Source: Stenotrophomonas sp. 364 (lineage in GTDB: Bacteria > Pseudomonadota > Gammaproteobacteria > Xanthomonadales > Xanthomonadaceae). From it: 64,000 bases of DNA. The notes below the pieces were generated by a model. That model worked only from the letters and a program-made list of their open reading frames with translations. It had not been told where the DNA came from and searched no databases. A program made the position numbers and the translations under genes. Shown here piece after piece: positions 37,295 to 47,228 of this stretch; positions within the stretch are counted from its first letter, which is position 1; each line of letters opens with the position of its first letter. The stretch spans positions 1,156,001 to 1,220,000 of the forward strand of contig NZ_CP047135.1 in the NCBI RefSeq assembly GCF_009832905.1, in the 5' to 3' direction.

Positions 37295-38068
37295 ATGAGC
37301 GTGAATCTGAAAACCCCCGAGGAAATCGAACTGATGCGCATCGCCGGCCGCCTGGCCAGCGAGGTGCTCGACATCGTCACCCCGTATGTAAAGCCCGGCG
37401 TGACGACCGAAGAGCTGGACCGCATCTGCCACGACCACATCATCAACGTGCAGAAGGCCACGCCGGCCAACGTCGGCTACCGTGGCTTCCCCAAGACGGT
37501 CTGCACGTCGGTCAACAACGTGATCTGCCACGGCATTCCGAGCGAAGCCAAGGTCCTCAAGGACGGCGACATCGTCAACATCGACGTCACCGTGATCAAG
37601 GACGGCTGGCACGGCGACACCAGCCGCATGTACTACGCCGGTACGCCGTCGACGATGGCCAAGCGCCTGGTGGACACCACCTACCAGGCCATGTGGGCCG
37701 GTATCCGTGCGGTGAAGCCGGGCGCCACCCTGGGCGACATCGGCCATGCCATCCAGACCTTGGCCGAAGGCGAGCGCTTCAGTGTCGTGCGCGAGTACTG
37801 CGGCCACGGTATCGGCAAGGTCTACCACGATGAGCCGCAGGTGGTGCATTACGGCCGTCCGGGCCAGGGCCTGGTGCTGCAGCCGGGCATGACCTTCACC
37901 ATCGAACCGATGATCAACGAGGGCACCCGCTACAACAAGGTGCTGCCCGATGGCTGGACCGTGGTGACCAAGGACCGCAAGTTGTCGGCACAGTGGGAGC
38001 ACATGATCGCGGTCACCGAGACCGGCGTGGACGTGCTGACCCTCTCGCCCGGCGAATCGCAGGTCTGA
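37295..38068 (+). CDS. map: Methionine aminopeptidase, type I
   Basis: A 257-aa enzyme removing the N-terminal Met from new proteins. All five metal ligands are at E. coli positions: Asp97, Asp108, His171, Glu204 and Glu235; His79 is in CHGIPSE. ATG 37295 (MSVNLKTPEEIELMR) fits the family; an ATG 9 nt upstream (37286) and longer frames are possible. In E. coli map lies divergently next to rpsB; here the pilus cluster separates them. glnD starts 2 nt after it. Confidence 0.97.
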   Translation: MSVNLKTPEEIELMRIAGRLASEVLDIVTPYVKPGVTTEELDRICHDHIINVQKATPANVGYRGFPKTVCTSVNNVICHGIPSEAKVLKDGDIVNIDVTVIKDGWHGDTSRMYYAGTPSTMAKRLVDTTYQAMWAGIRAVKPGATLGDIGHAIQTLAEGERFSVVREYCGHGIGKVYHDEPQVVHYGRPGQGLVLQPGMTFTIEPMINEGTRYNKVLPDGWTVVTKDRKLSAQWEHMIAVTETGVDVLTLSPGESQV

Positions 38069-38070
38069 GC

Positions 38071-40707
38071 ATGTTGCCGGCGAGCCCGATGCTGGACGCG
38101 CCGGCAGCGTCCGTCACCGACCTGGACTGGTCGGCGCTGGCGCGGCAATCGCTGCAGCAGACCGACGCTCGGCTGTACCGCCGCTTCGACCAGGGCGACA
38201 ACATCGAGCGCCTGCTGGCGTTGCGCGCGCGTGCGGCCGACCACCTGATTCGGCTGGCGTGGCAGCGTTGCCTGCCTGCCGGCAGTGGCCTGGCGCTGTT
38301 TGCCGTGGGCGGGTACGGACGCGGTGAACTGTTCCCGCGCTCGGATATCGACCTGCTGGTGTTCGGCGAACCCGCCCACCAGCGCCAGCACGAATCCAGC
38401 CTGGCGCGCCTGTTTGCGCTGCTCTGGGATTGCGGGCTGCCGGTCAGCCACGCGGTGCGCTCGGCCGCCGAGTGCATCGATGCCAGCGCCGACCAGACCG
38501 TGATGACCGCGCTGATCGAGTCGCGGCCGCTGCTGGCCGATGAGGCGGCACGCCTCGCGCTGAAGGCCGCGGTCAACACCGACGGACTGTGGCCGCCGCG
38601 CGAATTCTTCCTGGCCAAGCGCGAGGAACTGCTGGCCCGCCACCAGCGCTTCGGCGACACCGCCGACAATCTGGAACCGGACATCAAGGACGGCCCGGGC
38701 GGGCTGCGTGACCTCAATACGCTGGGCTGGATGGCCCTGCGCGCGTTCGGCGTGCGCGACCTGGAAGCGCTGGTAGGGCTGGGCCACCTGGGCGCCGACG
38801 AAGCGGCCGCGCTGAAGCGCGAACGCTGCGCGCTGGCGCGGCTGCGCTTCGGCCTGCACCTGGTGGCCAACCGGCCCGAAGAACGCCTGCGCTTCGATTA
38901 CCAGAAAACCCTGGCCACCGGCCTGGGCTTCGAGGACGACCTCGAAAGCCTGGCGGTTGAAAAAATGATGCAGGGCTTCTACCGCAGCGCCAGCGTGGTG
39001 CGGCGGATCAGCGACCGACTGCTGCAGCGCTTCGAGGAACAGTTCGACGGCGAAGCGGTGCCCGAGCCGGTCAGCGTGGGCTTCTCGCTGCGCCGCGGCT
39101 ACCTGGCCGCCAACGATGCACGCTGGCCGCAGGGCGACATCGAACAGGTGTTCGCGCTGTTTTCCAGCTGGGCCTACAACCCCGACGTGCGCGGCCTGCA
39201 TTCGCTGACCGCGCGTGCGTTGGCCGAAGCGCTGCCGGAGCTGCCGGCCTACACCGATGCCAGCGTCGCGGCCCGCGAGCAGTTCATGGCGCTGCTGCGC
39301 AGCCCGCGCGCGGTCGACACGCTGGCACGCATGGCACGCCTCGGCGTGCTGGGCCAGTGGGTACCGGCCTTCGCGCAGGTGTCCGGGCGGATGCAGTTCG
39401 ACCTGTTCCATGTGTACACCGTGGACCAGCATACGCTGATGGTGCTGCGGAACATCGGCCTGTTCGCCAGCAGCCGCGCCGACGACCGCTTCTCGATCGC
39501 CCACGAAGTGTGGCCGCGCCTGCGCAAGCCCGAGCTGCTGCTGCTGGCCGGACTGTTCCATGACATTGCCAAGGGGCGCGGTGGCGACCACTCCGAACTG
39601 GGCGCGGTGGATGCGCGCGCGTTCTGCCAGGCGCATGCGCTGAGCAGTTCGGACACCGAGCTGGTGGCGTGGCTGGTGGAACAGCACCTGCGCATGTCGG
39701 TGACCGCGCAGAAGCAGGACATCTCCGACCCGGAGGTGATCCACCGCTTCGCCACGCTGGTGGGCAGCCGCGACCGCTTGGACTACCTGTACCTGCTGAC
39801 CTGCGCTGATATCGCCGGCACCAGCCCCAAGCTGTGGAATGCGTGGAAGGACCGGCTGCTGGCGGACCTGTATTTCGCCGCACGGCGCGCGCTGCGCGAC
39901 GGCCTGGAAAATCAGATGCCGGCCGCCGAGCGGGTTGCCGAAGCGCGTGATTCGGTGCGTGCGCTGGTGCGCGAGCGCGGCTACGACGACGCCACCATCG
40001 ATCGCCAGTTCGCGGTGATGCCTGACGAAAGTTTCATCCGCCTGCGCCCGGAGCAGCTGGCCTGGCAGGCCGCCGCGCTGGTGCCGGTGAAGCCTGGCCA
40101 GACCCTGGTCAAGGTGCGCCGGATCACCCCGGACGACCACGCGCTGGAAGTGTTCGTGCAGTCGCCCGACCGGGATGGCCTGTTCGCCGCGATCGTGATG
40201 ACGCTGGACCGCAAGGGCTACGGCATTCACCGTGCGCGCGTGCTGGATGGCCCGGTCGATACCATCTTCGATACCTTCGAAGTCACCCCGGCCGACAGCT
40301 TCGCCGACGGTGACGCGCCGCGCCTGGAGGCGGCGCTGCGCGATGCGCTGGCCGGTGACCTGACCCGCCTGCGACCCTCGCGCCGGGTGATTCCGCGCCA
40401 GTTGCGGCATTTCCGTTTTGCGCCGCGCATCGAGTTCCGCGACGGCAGCGATGGCAGCCCCGGCACCCGTTTCAGCCTGATCGCGCCCGACCGCCCCGGC
40501 CTGCTGGCCGACGTGGCGTTCGTACTGCGCAACCAGCGACTGCGCGTGCACGACGCGCGCATCGCCACCTTCGGCGAGCGCGCCGAAGACATGTTCGTGA
40601 TCAGCGATGAGCACGACCACCCCCTTACCGAATCTGCCAGGCAGCAGCTGCACGACGCGATGCTCGCGTGCCTGGACCCCGATCGCAACGCCGGAGACCC
40701 CCACTGA
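38071..40707 (+). CDS. glnD: [Protein-PII] uridylyltransferase/UMP-removing enzyme
   Basis: An 878-aa bifunctional nitrogen sensor that adds UMP to PII under nitrogen limitation and removes it when glutamine is high. Nucleotidyltransferase motif [18 protein letters not shown] at 80-97; GlnD middle domain; HD domain with [17 protein letters not shown] near 495; two ACT domains (about 690-760, 800-875; [20 protein letters not shown]). ATG 38071 follows the map stop by 2 nt, and the stop overlaps dapD (TGATG). Confidence 0.97.
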   Translation: MLPASPMLDAPAASVTDLDWSALARQSLQQTDARLYRRFDQGDNIERLLALRARAADHLIRLAWQRCLPAGSGLALFAVGGYGRGELFPRSDIDLLVFGEPAHQRQHESSLARLFALLWDCGLPVSHAVRSAAECIDASADQTVMTALIESRPLLADEAARLALKAAVNTDGLWPPREFFLAKREELLARHQRFGDTADNLEPDIKDGPGGLRDLNTLGWMALRAFGVRDLEALVGLGHLGADEAAALKRERCALARLRFGLHLVANRPEERLRFDYQKTLATGLGFEDDLESLAVEKMMQGFYRSASVVRRISDRLLQRFEEQFDGEAVPEPVSVGFSLRRGYLAANDARWPQGDIEQVFALFSSWAYNPDVRGLHSLTARALAEALPELPAYTDASVAAREQFMALLRSPRAVDTLARMARLGVLGQWVPAFAQVSGRMQFDLFHVYTVDQHTLMVLRNIGLFASSRADDRFSIAHEVWPRLRKPELLLLAGLFHDIAKGRGGDHSELGAVDARAFCQAHALSSSDTELVAWLVEQHLRMSVTAQKQDISDPEVIHRFATLVGSRDRLDYLYLLTCADIAGTSPKLWNAWKDRLLADLYFAARRALRDGLENQMPAAERVAEARDSVRALVRERGYDDATIDRQFAVMPDESFIRLRPEQLAWQAAALVPVKPGQTLVKVRRITPDDHALEVFVQSPDRDGLFAAIVMTLDRKGYGIHRARVLDGPVDTIFDTFEVTPADSFADGDAPRLEAALRDALAGDLTRLRPSRRVIPRQLRHFRFAPRIEFRDGSDGSPGTRFSLIAPDRPGLLADVAFVLRNQRLRVHDARIATFGERAEDMFVISDEHDHPLTESARQQLHDAMLACLDPDRNAGDPH

Positions 40708-41780
40708 TGGCCACCAAGCCCGCCAAGAAGACTGCCGCCAAGACCGCGGCAGCCAAGAAGACTGCTGCCGCACCGGCCGCTGTGAAGAAGCCCGTTGCCG
40801 CCGCCAAGGTGCCGGCGGTGAAGAAGGCCGCTGCGAAGAAGACCCCGGCCAGCAAGGCCGCCACCCCGGCCGAGAGTGCGGCCAAGCGCAGCGCCAGCCG
40901 CGACGCCACCATTGCCCGCAAGTCGCTGCGCAAGCCGGCCACGCCGGGCGTGGAAGAGCTGAAGTTCGGCATCGAGAGCGCCTTCGAGCGCCGTGCCACG
41001 CTCACCCTGCATGAGCTGGAAGGCTCGACCAAGCCGCTGGTCGGGCGCGTCATCGACGGCCTGGAAACCGGTGAGTTCCGCGTTGCCGAGCCCGATGGCC
41101 ACGGCGGCTGGAAGGTCAACGAGTGGCTGAAGAAGGCGGTGCTGCTGTACTTCCGCGTCAACGACATGGCCGTGGTCGATGCGCGTCCCGCACCGTTCTG
41201 GGACAAGGTGGAATCGCGCTTCGCCGGTTTCGACGAGGCCAAGTTCCGCCGCGCCGGCGTGCGCGTGGTGCCGGGTGCGATTGCCCGTCGCGGCACGTAT
41301 TTCGGCAAGGACGTGGTGCTGATGCCAAGCTTCACCAACATCGGCGCCTACGTCGGCGAGGGCACCATGGTGGACACCTGGGCCACGGTGGGTTCGTGCG
41401 CGCAGATCGGCAAGCATTGCCACCTGTCCGGCGGCGCCGGCATTGGCGGCGTGCTCGAGCCGCTGCAGGCCAGCCCGACCATCATCGAAGACCATTGCTT
41501 CATCGGCGCCCGTTCGGAAGTGGTGGAAGGCTTCGTGGTCGGCCATCACAGCGTGATCGGCATGGGCGTGTTCCTGGGCCAGAGCACCCGCGTGTACAAC
41601 CGCGCCACCGGCGAGATCAGCTACGGTTCGGTACCGCCGTACAGCGTGGTGGTGTCCGGCCAGCTGCCGTCCAAGGACGGCTCGCACTCGCTGTACTGCG
41701 CGGTGATCGTCAAGCAGGTGGACGCCAAGACCCGCAGCAAGACCAGCGTCAACGACCTGCTGCGCGGCCTGGCCGACTGA
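40707..41780 (+). CDS. dapD: Tetrahydrodipicolinate N-succinyltransferase with histone-like tail
   Basis: A 357-aa enzyme of the succinylase lysine/DAP path. Residues 84-357 match the whole E. coli enzyme ([14 protein letters not shown] through [20 protein letters not shown] to [13 protein letters not shown]). Residues 1-83 are an added tail, about a third Ala and a quarter Lys, with [16 protein letters not shown] repeats like histone H1-like proteins. ATG 40707 overlaps the glnD stop by one base, and the tail is in frame without a stop, so it is probably made. Linked to dapE two genes on. Confidence 0.95.
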   Translation: MATKPAKKTAAKTAAAKKTAAAPAAVKKPVAAAKVPAVKKAAAKKTPASKAATPAESAAKRSASRDATIARKSLRKPATPGVEELKFGIESAFERRATLTLHELEGSTKPLVGRVIDGLETGEFRVAEPDGHGGWKVNEWLKKAVLLYFRVNDMAVVDARPAPFWDKVESRFAGFDEAKFRRAGVRVVPGAIARRGTYFGKDVVLMPSFTNIGAYVGEGTMVDTWATVGSCAQIGKHCHLSGGAGIGGVLEPLQASPTIIEDHCFIGARSEVVEGFVVGHHSVIGMGVFLGQSTRVYNRATGEISYGSVPPYSVVVSGQLPSKDGSHSLYCAVIVKQVDAKTRSKTSVNDLLRGLAD

Positions 41781-41788
41781 GTCCTGCC

Positions 41789-42151
41789 ATGACCACCACC
41801 GTGTATGGGTTGAAGAACTGCGACACCTGCAAGAAGGCCACCAAGTGGCTGGACCGTTTCGCGGTGCCGTATGCGTTTGTCGACTACCGCGAAGCGAAGC
41901 CGACACCGGAAACGCTGGTCGACTGGGCCGGGCAGGCCGGCGGCTTCGCTGCCCTGGTCAACAAATCGTCGACCACCTGGCGGCAGCTGCCGGACAACCG
42001 CAAGGCGGCCGCGTCCGATGCCGAGTGGAAGCTGCTGTTGCGCGAGCACCCGCAGCTGATCAAGCGCCCGGTGGTGGTCACCGCCGATGGCGTCATGACC
42101 CAGGGGTTCACTGACAACGGCTTCAAGCAGCGGTTCGGGGTCGGCGCGTGA
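41789..42151 (+). CDS. ArsC/Spx-family reductase (YffB-like)
   Basis: A 120-aa thioredoxin-fold protein. It starts [20 protein letters not shown] with the CDTC pair, and the [12 protein letters not shown] segment holds the cis-Pro loop. Family members between dapD and dapE are of the YffB type, related to arsenate reductase, but their real substrate is unsettled (glutathione-dependent reduction is proposed). It overlaps dapE by ATGA (42148-42151). Confidence 0.88.
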   Translation: MTTTVYGLKNCDTCKKATKWLDRFAVPYAFVDYREAKPTPETLVDWAGQAGGFAALVNKSSTTWRQLPDNRKAAASDAEWKLLLREHPQLIKRPVVVTADGVMTQGFTDNGFKQRFGVGA

Positions 42152-43275
42152 GCGATGTGCTTGCGCTGACCTGCGACCTGATCGCACGGAGGTCGGTCAC
42201 CCCCGACGACGCCGGATGCCAGCGGTTGCTCGCTGCGCGGCTGGCGGCTGGCGGCTTCCACTGCGAACACCTGCGCCTGGGCGAGGTCGACAATCTGTGG
42301 GCCACGCACGGGCAGGGCGCGCCGGTGCTGGTGCTGCTCGGGCATACCGACGTGGTGCCCACCGGGCCGGTCGAGGCCTGGACGAATGATCCGTTCGATC
42401 CGCAGATTCGTGACGGCGTGCTGTACGGGCGCGGCGCGGCCGACATGAAAGGCAGCGTGGCCGCGTTCGTGGTCGCCGCCGAGCAGTTCGTGGCCGCCCA
42501 TCCGGAGCATCCGGGCACGCTGGCCGTGCTGCTGACCAGCGACGAGGAAGGCGACGCCATCGACGGTGTGCGTCGCGTGGCCGACATCTTCCGCGAACGC
42601 GGCCAGGCTATCGACTGGTGCATCACCGGCGAGCCGTCCTCCACTGCGGTGCTGGGCGACCTGCTGCGCGTGGGTCGCCGCGGCAGCCTGTCAGCGACGC
42701 TGACGGTGAAGGGCGTGCAGGGTCATGTGGCCTATCCGGACAAGGCGCGCAATCCGATCCATCTGGCCGCTGCGGCACTGGCGGAACTCACCGCACGGCA
42801 CTGGGACGATGGCTTCGAGAGCTTCCCGCCGACCAGCCTGCAGGTCTCCAACATCCACGCCGGCACCGGTGCCAACAACGTGATTCCGGGCGAGCTGCAG
42901 GTGCTGTTCAACCTGCGCTACAACCCGCACTGGAACGCGCCGATGCTGGAACAGGCCATTGGCGCGCTGCTGGATGCGCATGGCCTGGACTACGCGCTGA
43001 AATGGCACCGCAGCGGCGAGCCGTTCTACACCCCCGAAGGCACCCTGCGACGTGTGGCGCGTGAGGTGCTGGGCGCGTTCGCCGGCGCACCGCCGGAAGA
43101 AAGCACCGGCGGCGGCACCTCCGACGCGCGCTTCATCGCGCCGCTGGGCGCGCAGTGCATCGAAGTGGGGCCGGTCAATGCCAGCATCCACCAGGTGGAC
43201 GAGAACGTGCGGGTGGCCGATCTGGAACAGCTGCCGGCGCTGTACCAGCGGCTGATCGAGCGCTTGCTGGCCTGA
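42148..43275 (+). CDS. dapE: Succinyl-diaminopimelate desuccinylase
   Basis: A 375-aa di-zinc M20 peptidase-family enzyme producing LL-diaminopimelate. Metal ligand motifs: [41 protein letters not shown], and the C-terminal His in [11 protein letters not shown]. The lid domain covers about 180-290 ([22 protein letters not shown]). Last gene of the map-glnD-dapD-yffB-dapE run. Confidence 0.97.
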   Translation: MSDVLALTCDLIARRSVTPDDAGCQRLLAARLAAGGFHCEHLRLGEVDNLWATHGQGAPVLVLLGHTDVVPTGPVEAWTNDPFDPQIRDGVLYGRGAADMKGSVAAFVVAAEQFVAAHPEHPGTLAVLLTSDEEGDAIDGVRRVADIFRERGQAIDWCITGEPSSTAVLGDLLRVGRRGSLSATLTVKGVQGHVAYPDKARNPIHLAAAALAELTARHWDDGFESFPPTSLQVSNIHAGTGANNVIPGELQVLFNLRYNPHWNAPMLEQAIGALLDAHGLDYALKWHRSGEPFYTPEGTLRRVAREVLGAFAGAPPEESTGGGTSDARFIAPLGAQCIEVGPVNASIHQVDENVRVADLEQLPALYQRLIERLLA

Positions 43276-43363
43276 GGCCGGCGGGTGGAATCCACCGTCG
43301 GACGATGGCGGTCATGCCGGCCGGGGCGGCCGCGGGCAGGAACCGACCGTGGGTCGGTTCGTC
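43276..43363. repeat. REP-like hairpin between dapE and pentapeptide gene
   Basis: Hairpin AACCGACC-GTG-GGTCGGTT at 43341-43359, close to the SMAG consensus but with a CCTAG tail. It lies between two convergent genes and may serve as their shared 3' structure. Confidence 0.5.
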
Positions 43364-44047
43364 CTAGGCCACGATCAAGCCGAACGCGGCCAGCGCTGCG
43401 GCGGCCTGCCGTTGCGAAATCACCGCCTTCTTGAACAGCTTGGCGTCCATCACGTTGAGTCCGCTGATGTCGGTACCGCGCAGGTCGGCGCCCTCGAACC
43501 GGGTCAGCCGGGTCTGTGCGTTGCGCAGGCTGCCGCCGGTGAACACCGCATCGCGGAAGTCACAGCCGGACAGTTCCGCATCCGAAAAATCCATGCCCTG
43601 CAGGTCGGCCTTGCGGAACGAAAGCCCGCGCAGGTCGGCACTGACCAGCAGGCAATCGCGGAACTCCAGCGCCCAGCCGGTTACTTCCTGCAGGTGTGCG
43701 CCGGTGAGCTTGCAGTCGTGGAACTGCACCGAGGACAGCGTGGCGCGACGCCAGTGACTGTTGTTGAGATCGCAATGCGAGAAGCGCGCATCGCTGAGCA
43801 GCGCGGAACTGAAATCGCACTGCCCGCCGCGGCATTTCAGCCACTGGCTTTCCTCCAGCGACGCGGCCAGCCAGTTCGCACCGGCGACCGAGCACTGGTT
43901 GAACTGGAAGCCGTCCATGTCCAGGCGCGAAAAGTCGCCGTGGTCGAAGATGCAGCCTTCGAAGACGGCCGCACGCGGATGCGCGGCAATGATCGTCTGC
44001 ATGCGCGCGCGGGTGATGGTGTCGTCGCGGAAAAGGGCGGTGGTCAT
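43364..44047 (-). CDS. Pentapeptide-repeat protein, Qnr-like
   Basis: A 227-aa protein built of pentapeptide repeats (A(D/N)LxX: VFEGCIFDHGDFSRLDMDGF, FSHCDLNNSHW, ADLRGLSFRKADLQGMDFSD), expected to be a right-handed beta-helix. The ending DLRGTDISGLNVMDAKLFKK and the hydrophobic tail resemble the dimerisation end of Qnr and related gyrase-protecting proteins. Family knowledge suggests DNA mimicry and possible quinolone protection; this is not shown here. It is not assured to be the species qnr gene, which is 219 aa. Confidence 0.75.
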   Translation of the reverse strand: MTTALFRDDTITRARMQTIIAAHPRAAVFEGCIFDHGDFSRLDMDGFQFNQCSVAGANWLAASLEESQWLKCRGGQCDFSSALLSDARFSHCDLNNSHWRRATLSSVQFHDCKLTGAHLQEVTGWALEFRDCLLVSADLRGLSFRKADLQGMDFSDAELSGCDFRDAVFTGGSLRNAQTRLTRFEGADLRGTDISGLNVMDAKLFKKAVISQRQAAAALAAFGLIVA

Positions 44048-44133
44048 GCGGGCATTCTGGGTGATGGGCGGCGCAGGCGGCAGTCTTGAAGGCAGCGGCG
44101 GAGTGTGTACAGACCTTCCAGCGCGGAATACGC

Positions 44134-44239
44134 GGTAGAGCCGACCGTTGGTCGGCTGCCGTTGATGCCGGCACGTGCAGCCGACCAACGGTCGGCTCTA
44201 CCGGTCTGGGCGGGCAGCCGACCAACGGTCGGCTCTACC
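44134..44239. repeat. Three SMAG-type REP elements
   Basis: GTAG-headed palindromes with the core GCCGACC-GTT/AAC-GGTCGGC: 44135-44160 in one orientation and 44177-44201 and 44213-44239 in the other. They fill the gap between the pentapeptide and Sel1-protein genes; no gene is present. Confidence 0.9.
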
Positions 44240-44248
44240 GGGTCGGGG

Positions 44249-45127
44249 TCAGTCGAAGGTCCAGAACGGCGCTTTGATCCGCTCGCGCCAGTACGATTCG
44301 CCGGCCAGGTAGAACTGCTGGGCCTCGGCTTTGGCGAACCAGCCGGCGGCGGCGTCCAGGTCGCGGGTCACGCCCGCGCGGCCGCGGCCGAGCAGCAGCC
44401 CGCTGAAGTACTGCCCGTAGACATTGCCCTGGTCGCCCGCCTGCCGATACCAGCGCAGTGCCTGGTGGCCATCGCGGGGCAGGCCGCCCATCCCGGTTTC
44501 GTACAGCGTGCCCAGGTCCACCTGGGCATCGGCGTCGCCGCGCCGTGCGCGCCGCTGGATGTCGACCACCCGCGGGTGCAGCGCACCGTCCTGCGGCGCG
44601 ATGGCCAGCGGCAGCCGCGACGATTCGGAGGGCATGTGGTTGTAGATCGTCGCGCGCAGGTCCCAGCGCAGCGCGCTGGCCGCTTCGCCCCGCTCGCGAT
44701 GGAACCGGGCCAGCATCAGCATGGCCATCGGATTGCCGTGCCCGGCTGCGGTGCGGTACCAGCGCTCGGCCCGGCGCGGCGAGGGGCGCAGCGCGGTGCC
44801 CTGGACCACGTTGGGCCCGTCGGCATGCAGCAGCTCGCCGTTGGTCCAGATCCGGCCCAGCGCCTCTTCGGCCTGCGGGTTGTGGAACGTCCACGGCGTC
44901 GCTGCCGCGGCACGCTCGTACCAGCCCACGGCGCGCGGGTCGTTGAACCGTTCATAGGTGCGGGCGGCTTCCCAGGCGCTGTCGAAGCGTCCGTCGGCGG
45001 CCTTGGCCTCCACCTCGTGGACCAGGGGGGCAGGAGTGCGCGAGGGCGTGCTGGCGCAGGCGGCCAGGACAAGGGTGAGGGCGGTGCCGCCCAGGCGTGG
45101 GGCGATGCGTCCGATGCGAAGGGTCAT
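44249..45127 (-). CDS. Sel1-like repeat lipoprotein
   Basis: A 292-aa protein with a lipoprotein signal (GGTALTLVLAAC, Cys24). The mature chain holds Sel1/TPR-like helical repeats: ARTYERFNDPRAVGWYERAA, AERWYRTAAGHGNPMAMLML, QVDLGTLYETGMGGLPRDGH with QALRWYRQAGDQGN, YGQYFSGLLLGRGRAG. Such proteins scaffold envelope complexes; partner unknown. Start at 45127 rather than 45145 leaves a better signal peptide. Confidence 0.8.
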   Translation of the reverse strand: MTLRIGRIAPRLGGTALTLVLAACASTPSRTPAPLVHEVEAKAADGRFDSAWEAARTYERFNDPRAVGWYERAAAATPWTFHNPQAEEALGRIWTNGELLHADGPNVVQGTALRPSPRRAERWYRTAAGHGNPMAMLMLARFHRERGEAASALRWDLRATIYNHMPSESSRLPLAIAPQDGALHPRVVDIQRRARRGDADAQVDLGTLYETGMGGLPRDGHQALRWYRQAGDQGNVYGQYFSGLLLGRGRAGVTRDLDAAAGWFAKAEAQQFYLAGESYWRERIKAPFWTFD

Positions 45128-45219
45128 TCCAGCCGGGTCGTGCACAGGGGGGCGTGATTATCGCCCCCGTCGGCTGTACCCGCGCGGTGCCGGGGCGCGC
45201 ATGGTTGCCATCGCAACAG

Positions 45220-45248
45220 TTGCACGGCCGCTAAAACCCGGTTACGGT
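45220..45248 (+). promoter_or_regulatory. Likely promoter of the asnB leader
   Basis: TTGCAC (45220-45225), a 17-bp spacer and TACGGT (45243-45248). Transcription would begin at about 45255, the A of the leader-peptide ATG, so the leader could be translated as a leaderless mRNA; no ribosome-binding site is seen before it, consistent with this. Confidence 0.6.
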
Positions 45249-45254
45249 CGATCC

Positions 45255-45353
45255 ATGTCCTCGTTCCTGGCCACCGCCGTCACCAATACCAACCGCAGCA
45301 ATCTGCGCGCGAATAATCGTGCGCGGCCGATGCGGGACTGCGATCAGGGCTAG
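45255..45353 (+). CDS. asnB leader peptide, Asn-rich
   Basis: A 32-residue ORF, MSSFLATAVTNTNRSNLRAN followed by NRARPMRDCDQG. Five Asn at residues 11, 13, 16, 20 and 21, four of them read from AAT, uncommon in a genome this GC-rich. It ends 27 nt before a strong terminator in front of asparagine synthetase. The layout is that of an amino-acid attenuator: slow Asn-tRNA charging would stall the ribosome at codons 16-21. The function is inferred from position, codons and pairing. Confidence 0.75.
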   Translation: MSSFLATAVTNTNRSNLRANNRARPMRDCDQG

Positions 45354-45409
45354 TACACGTACCACGCCCGGACTCCAGAAAACCCGCATCGTCCGATGCG
45401 GGTTTTTTT
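45327..45409 (+). promoter_or_regulatory. asnB attenuator (terminator/antiterminator)
   Basis: The terminator is AACCCGCATC-GTCC-GATGCGGGTT (45381-45404) followed by seven T (45403-45409). The 10-mer CCGATGCGGG of its 3' side (45393-45402) also occurs at 45327-45336, inside leader codons 25-28. The 5' arm CCCGCATCG (45383-45391) can therefore pair with either copy. A ribosome stalled at Asn20-21 leaves the first copy free for an antiterminator; one that reaches the stop codon covers it and allows termination. Confidence 0.75.
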
Positions 45410-45465
45410 ATGGCCGCTCGAACGCATGCACCCCGTGTATTCCCCCATCATCAGGAGCTGTTCCC

Positions 45466-47157
45466 ATGTGTTCGATCTTCGGTATTTTCGGCCTGCAGGC
45501 CGGCGACGACCTTCCCACCCTGCGCCGCCATGCGCTGGACCTTTCCCAGCGCCAACGCCATCGCGGCCCGGACTGGAGCGGGGTGTACGTCGATGCCGGC
45601 ACCATCCTGGTGCATGAGCGGCTGGCCATCGTCGACCCGGCCGGCGGCTCGCAGCCGCTGCTGTCGGCGGACGGCCAGCTGGCCCTGGCGGTCAACGGCG
45701 AGATCTACAACCACACCGAACTGAAGGCCGAGCTGGCCCAGCCCTACGCGTTCCAGACCGGTTCGGACTGCGAGGTGATCAACGCGCTGTACCGCGAGGA
45801 CAGCCCGGCCTCGTTCCTCAACCGCCTCAACGGCATCTTCGCCTTCGCGCTGTGGGACCGCGACCAGCAGCGCGTGCTGATCGCGCGCGATCCGATCGGC
45901 GTGGTGCCGCTGTACTGGGGCCACGACAAGGACGGCCGCCTGGTGGTCGCCTCGGAGCTGAAGTCGCTGGTGGACATCTGCGCCGATGCCGCGCAGTTCC
46001 CGCCGGGCCACTGGTACGACAGCGCCACCGATACGCTCACCCGCTACTACGAGCGCCCGTGGCGTGACTACGACGCGGTGGAAGGCGTGGAGGCCGACCG
46101 GGTGGAACTGCGCGAAGCCTTCGAGCGCGCGGTGCACCGCCAGCTGATGACCGACGTGCCCTACGGCGTGCTGCTGTCCGGCGGCCTGGATTCCTCGCTG
46201 GTGGCGGCCGTGGCCGCGCGCTACGCACGGCACCGCATCGAGGATGGCGACCAGAGCGAAGCGTGGTGGCCGCGCTTGCATTCGTTCGCCATCGGCTTGA
46301 AGGGCTCGCCGGACCTGGCCGCCGCGGCCATCGCCGCCGAGGCGTTGGGCACCGTGCACCACGGCTTCGAGTACACCTTCGAAGAAGGCCTGGACGCACT
46401 GCCGGAGGTGATCCGCCACGTGGAAACCTACGACGTCACCACCATCCGCGCCTCCACGCCGATGTTCCTGCTGGCGCGGCGGATCAAGGCAATGGGGGTA
46501 AAGATGGTGCTGTCCGGCGAGGGCAGCGACGAGATCTTCGGCGGCTACCTGTACTTCCACAAGGCACCCAACGCACGCGAATTCCACGAAGAGCTGGTGC
46601 GCAAGCTCGATGCGCTCAACAACTACGATTGTCTGCGCGCCAACAAGTCGATGATGGCCTGGGGCGTGGAGCCGCGCGTGCCATTCCTGGACCGCGAATT
46701 CCTCGATGTGGCCATGCGCATCGACGCCAAACACAAGATGGTCGGGCAGGGACCGCAGGGCGCACGCCGGATCGAAAAGGCGGTGCTGCGCGAAGCGTTC
46801 GAAGGGTACCTGCCCGAGTCGATCCTGTGGCGGCAGAAGGAGCAGTTCAGCGATGGCGTCGGCTATGGCTGGATCGACGGGCTGAAGGCGCACGCCGAGG
46901 CGCAGATCAGCGACCGGGTGATGGCCGCGGCCGACAAGCGCTTCGTGCACAACCCGCCGCAGACCAAGGAGGCGTACTACTACCGCCACGTGTTCGAGCA
47001 GTACTTCCCGACCCAGGCCGCGGCGGAAACGGTGCCCGGTGGCAAGTCGATCGCGTGCTCCTCGCCGGCGGCGATCGCCTGGGACGCCAGCTTCGCCACG
47101 ATGGCCGATCCGTCGGGGCGTGCAGTGGCCGGGGTGCACGAGCAGGCGCTGGCCTGA
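45466..47157 (+). CDS. asnB: Asparagine synthetase (glutamine-hydrolysing)
   Basis: A 563-aa enzyme making Asn from Asp, Gln and ATP. Class II glutaminase domain with Cys2 as nucleophile (MCSIFGIFGLQ) and HRGPDWSGVY; the synthetase domain has the PPi loop SGGLDSS at about 237-243 and SGEGSDEIFGGYLYFHKAP. ATG 45466 has AGGAG 8 nt upstream. Expression is probably set by the Asn attenuator just upstream. Confidence 0.97.
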   Translation: MCSIFGIFGLQAGDDLPTLRRHALDLSQRQRHRGPDWSGVYVDAGTILVHERLAIVDPAGGSQPLLSADGQLALAVNGEIYNHTELKAELAQPYAFQTGSDCEVINALYREDSPASFLNRLNGIFAFALWDRDQQRVLIARDPIGVVPLYWGHDKDGRLVVASELKSLVDICADAAQFPPGHWYDSATDTLTRYYERPWRDYDAVEGVEADRVELREAFERAVHRQLMTDVPYGVLLSGGLDSSLVAAVAARYARHRIEDGDQSEAWWPRLHSFAIGLKGSPDLAAAAIAAEALGTVHHGFEYTFEEGLDALPEVIRHVETYDVTTIRASTPMFLLARRIKAMGVKMVLSGEGSDEIFGGYLYFHKAPNAREFHEELVRKLDALNNYDCLRANKSMMAWGVEPRVPFLDREFLDVAMRIDAKHKMVGQGPQGARRIEKAVLREAFEGYLPESILWRQKEQFSDGVGYGWIDGLKAHAEAQISDRVMAAADKRFVHNPPQTKEAYYYRHVFEQYFPTQAAAETVPGGKSIACSSPAAIAWDASFATMADPSGRAVAGVHEQALA

Positions 47158-47228
47158 TCGCACGCGGCAGGGCTGGCGGGAATGCCGCCAGCCCGTAGAA
47201 TCGCTCCGTCAATCGATGGGGATCGGGA

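Noticed and set aside
37930..40773. Frame of about 950 codons antisense to glnD
   Set aside because: Shadow of glnD, low-complexity composition, no start signal.
43364..44047. Naming the pentapeptide gene Smqnr
   Set aside because: Length and the surrounding genes do not let me identify it as that locus.
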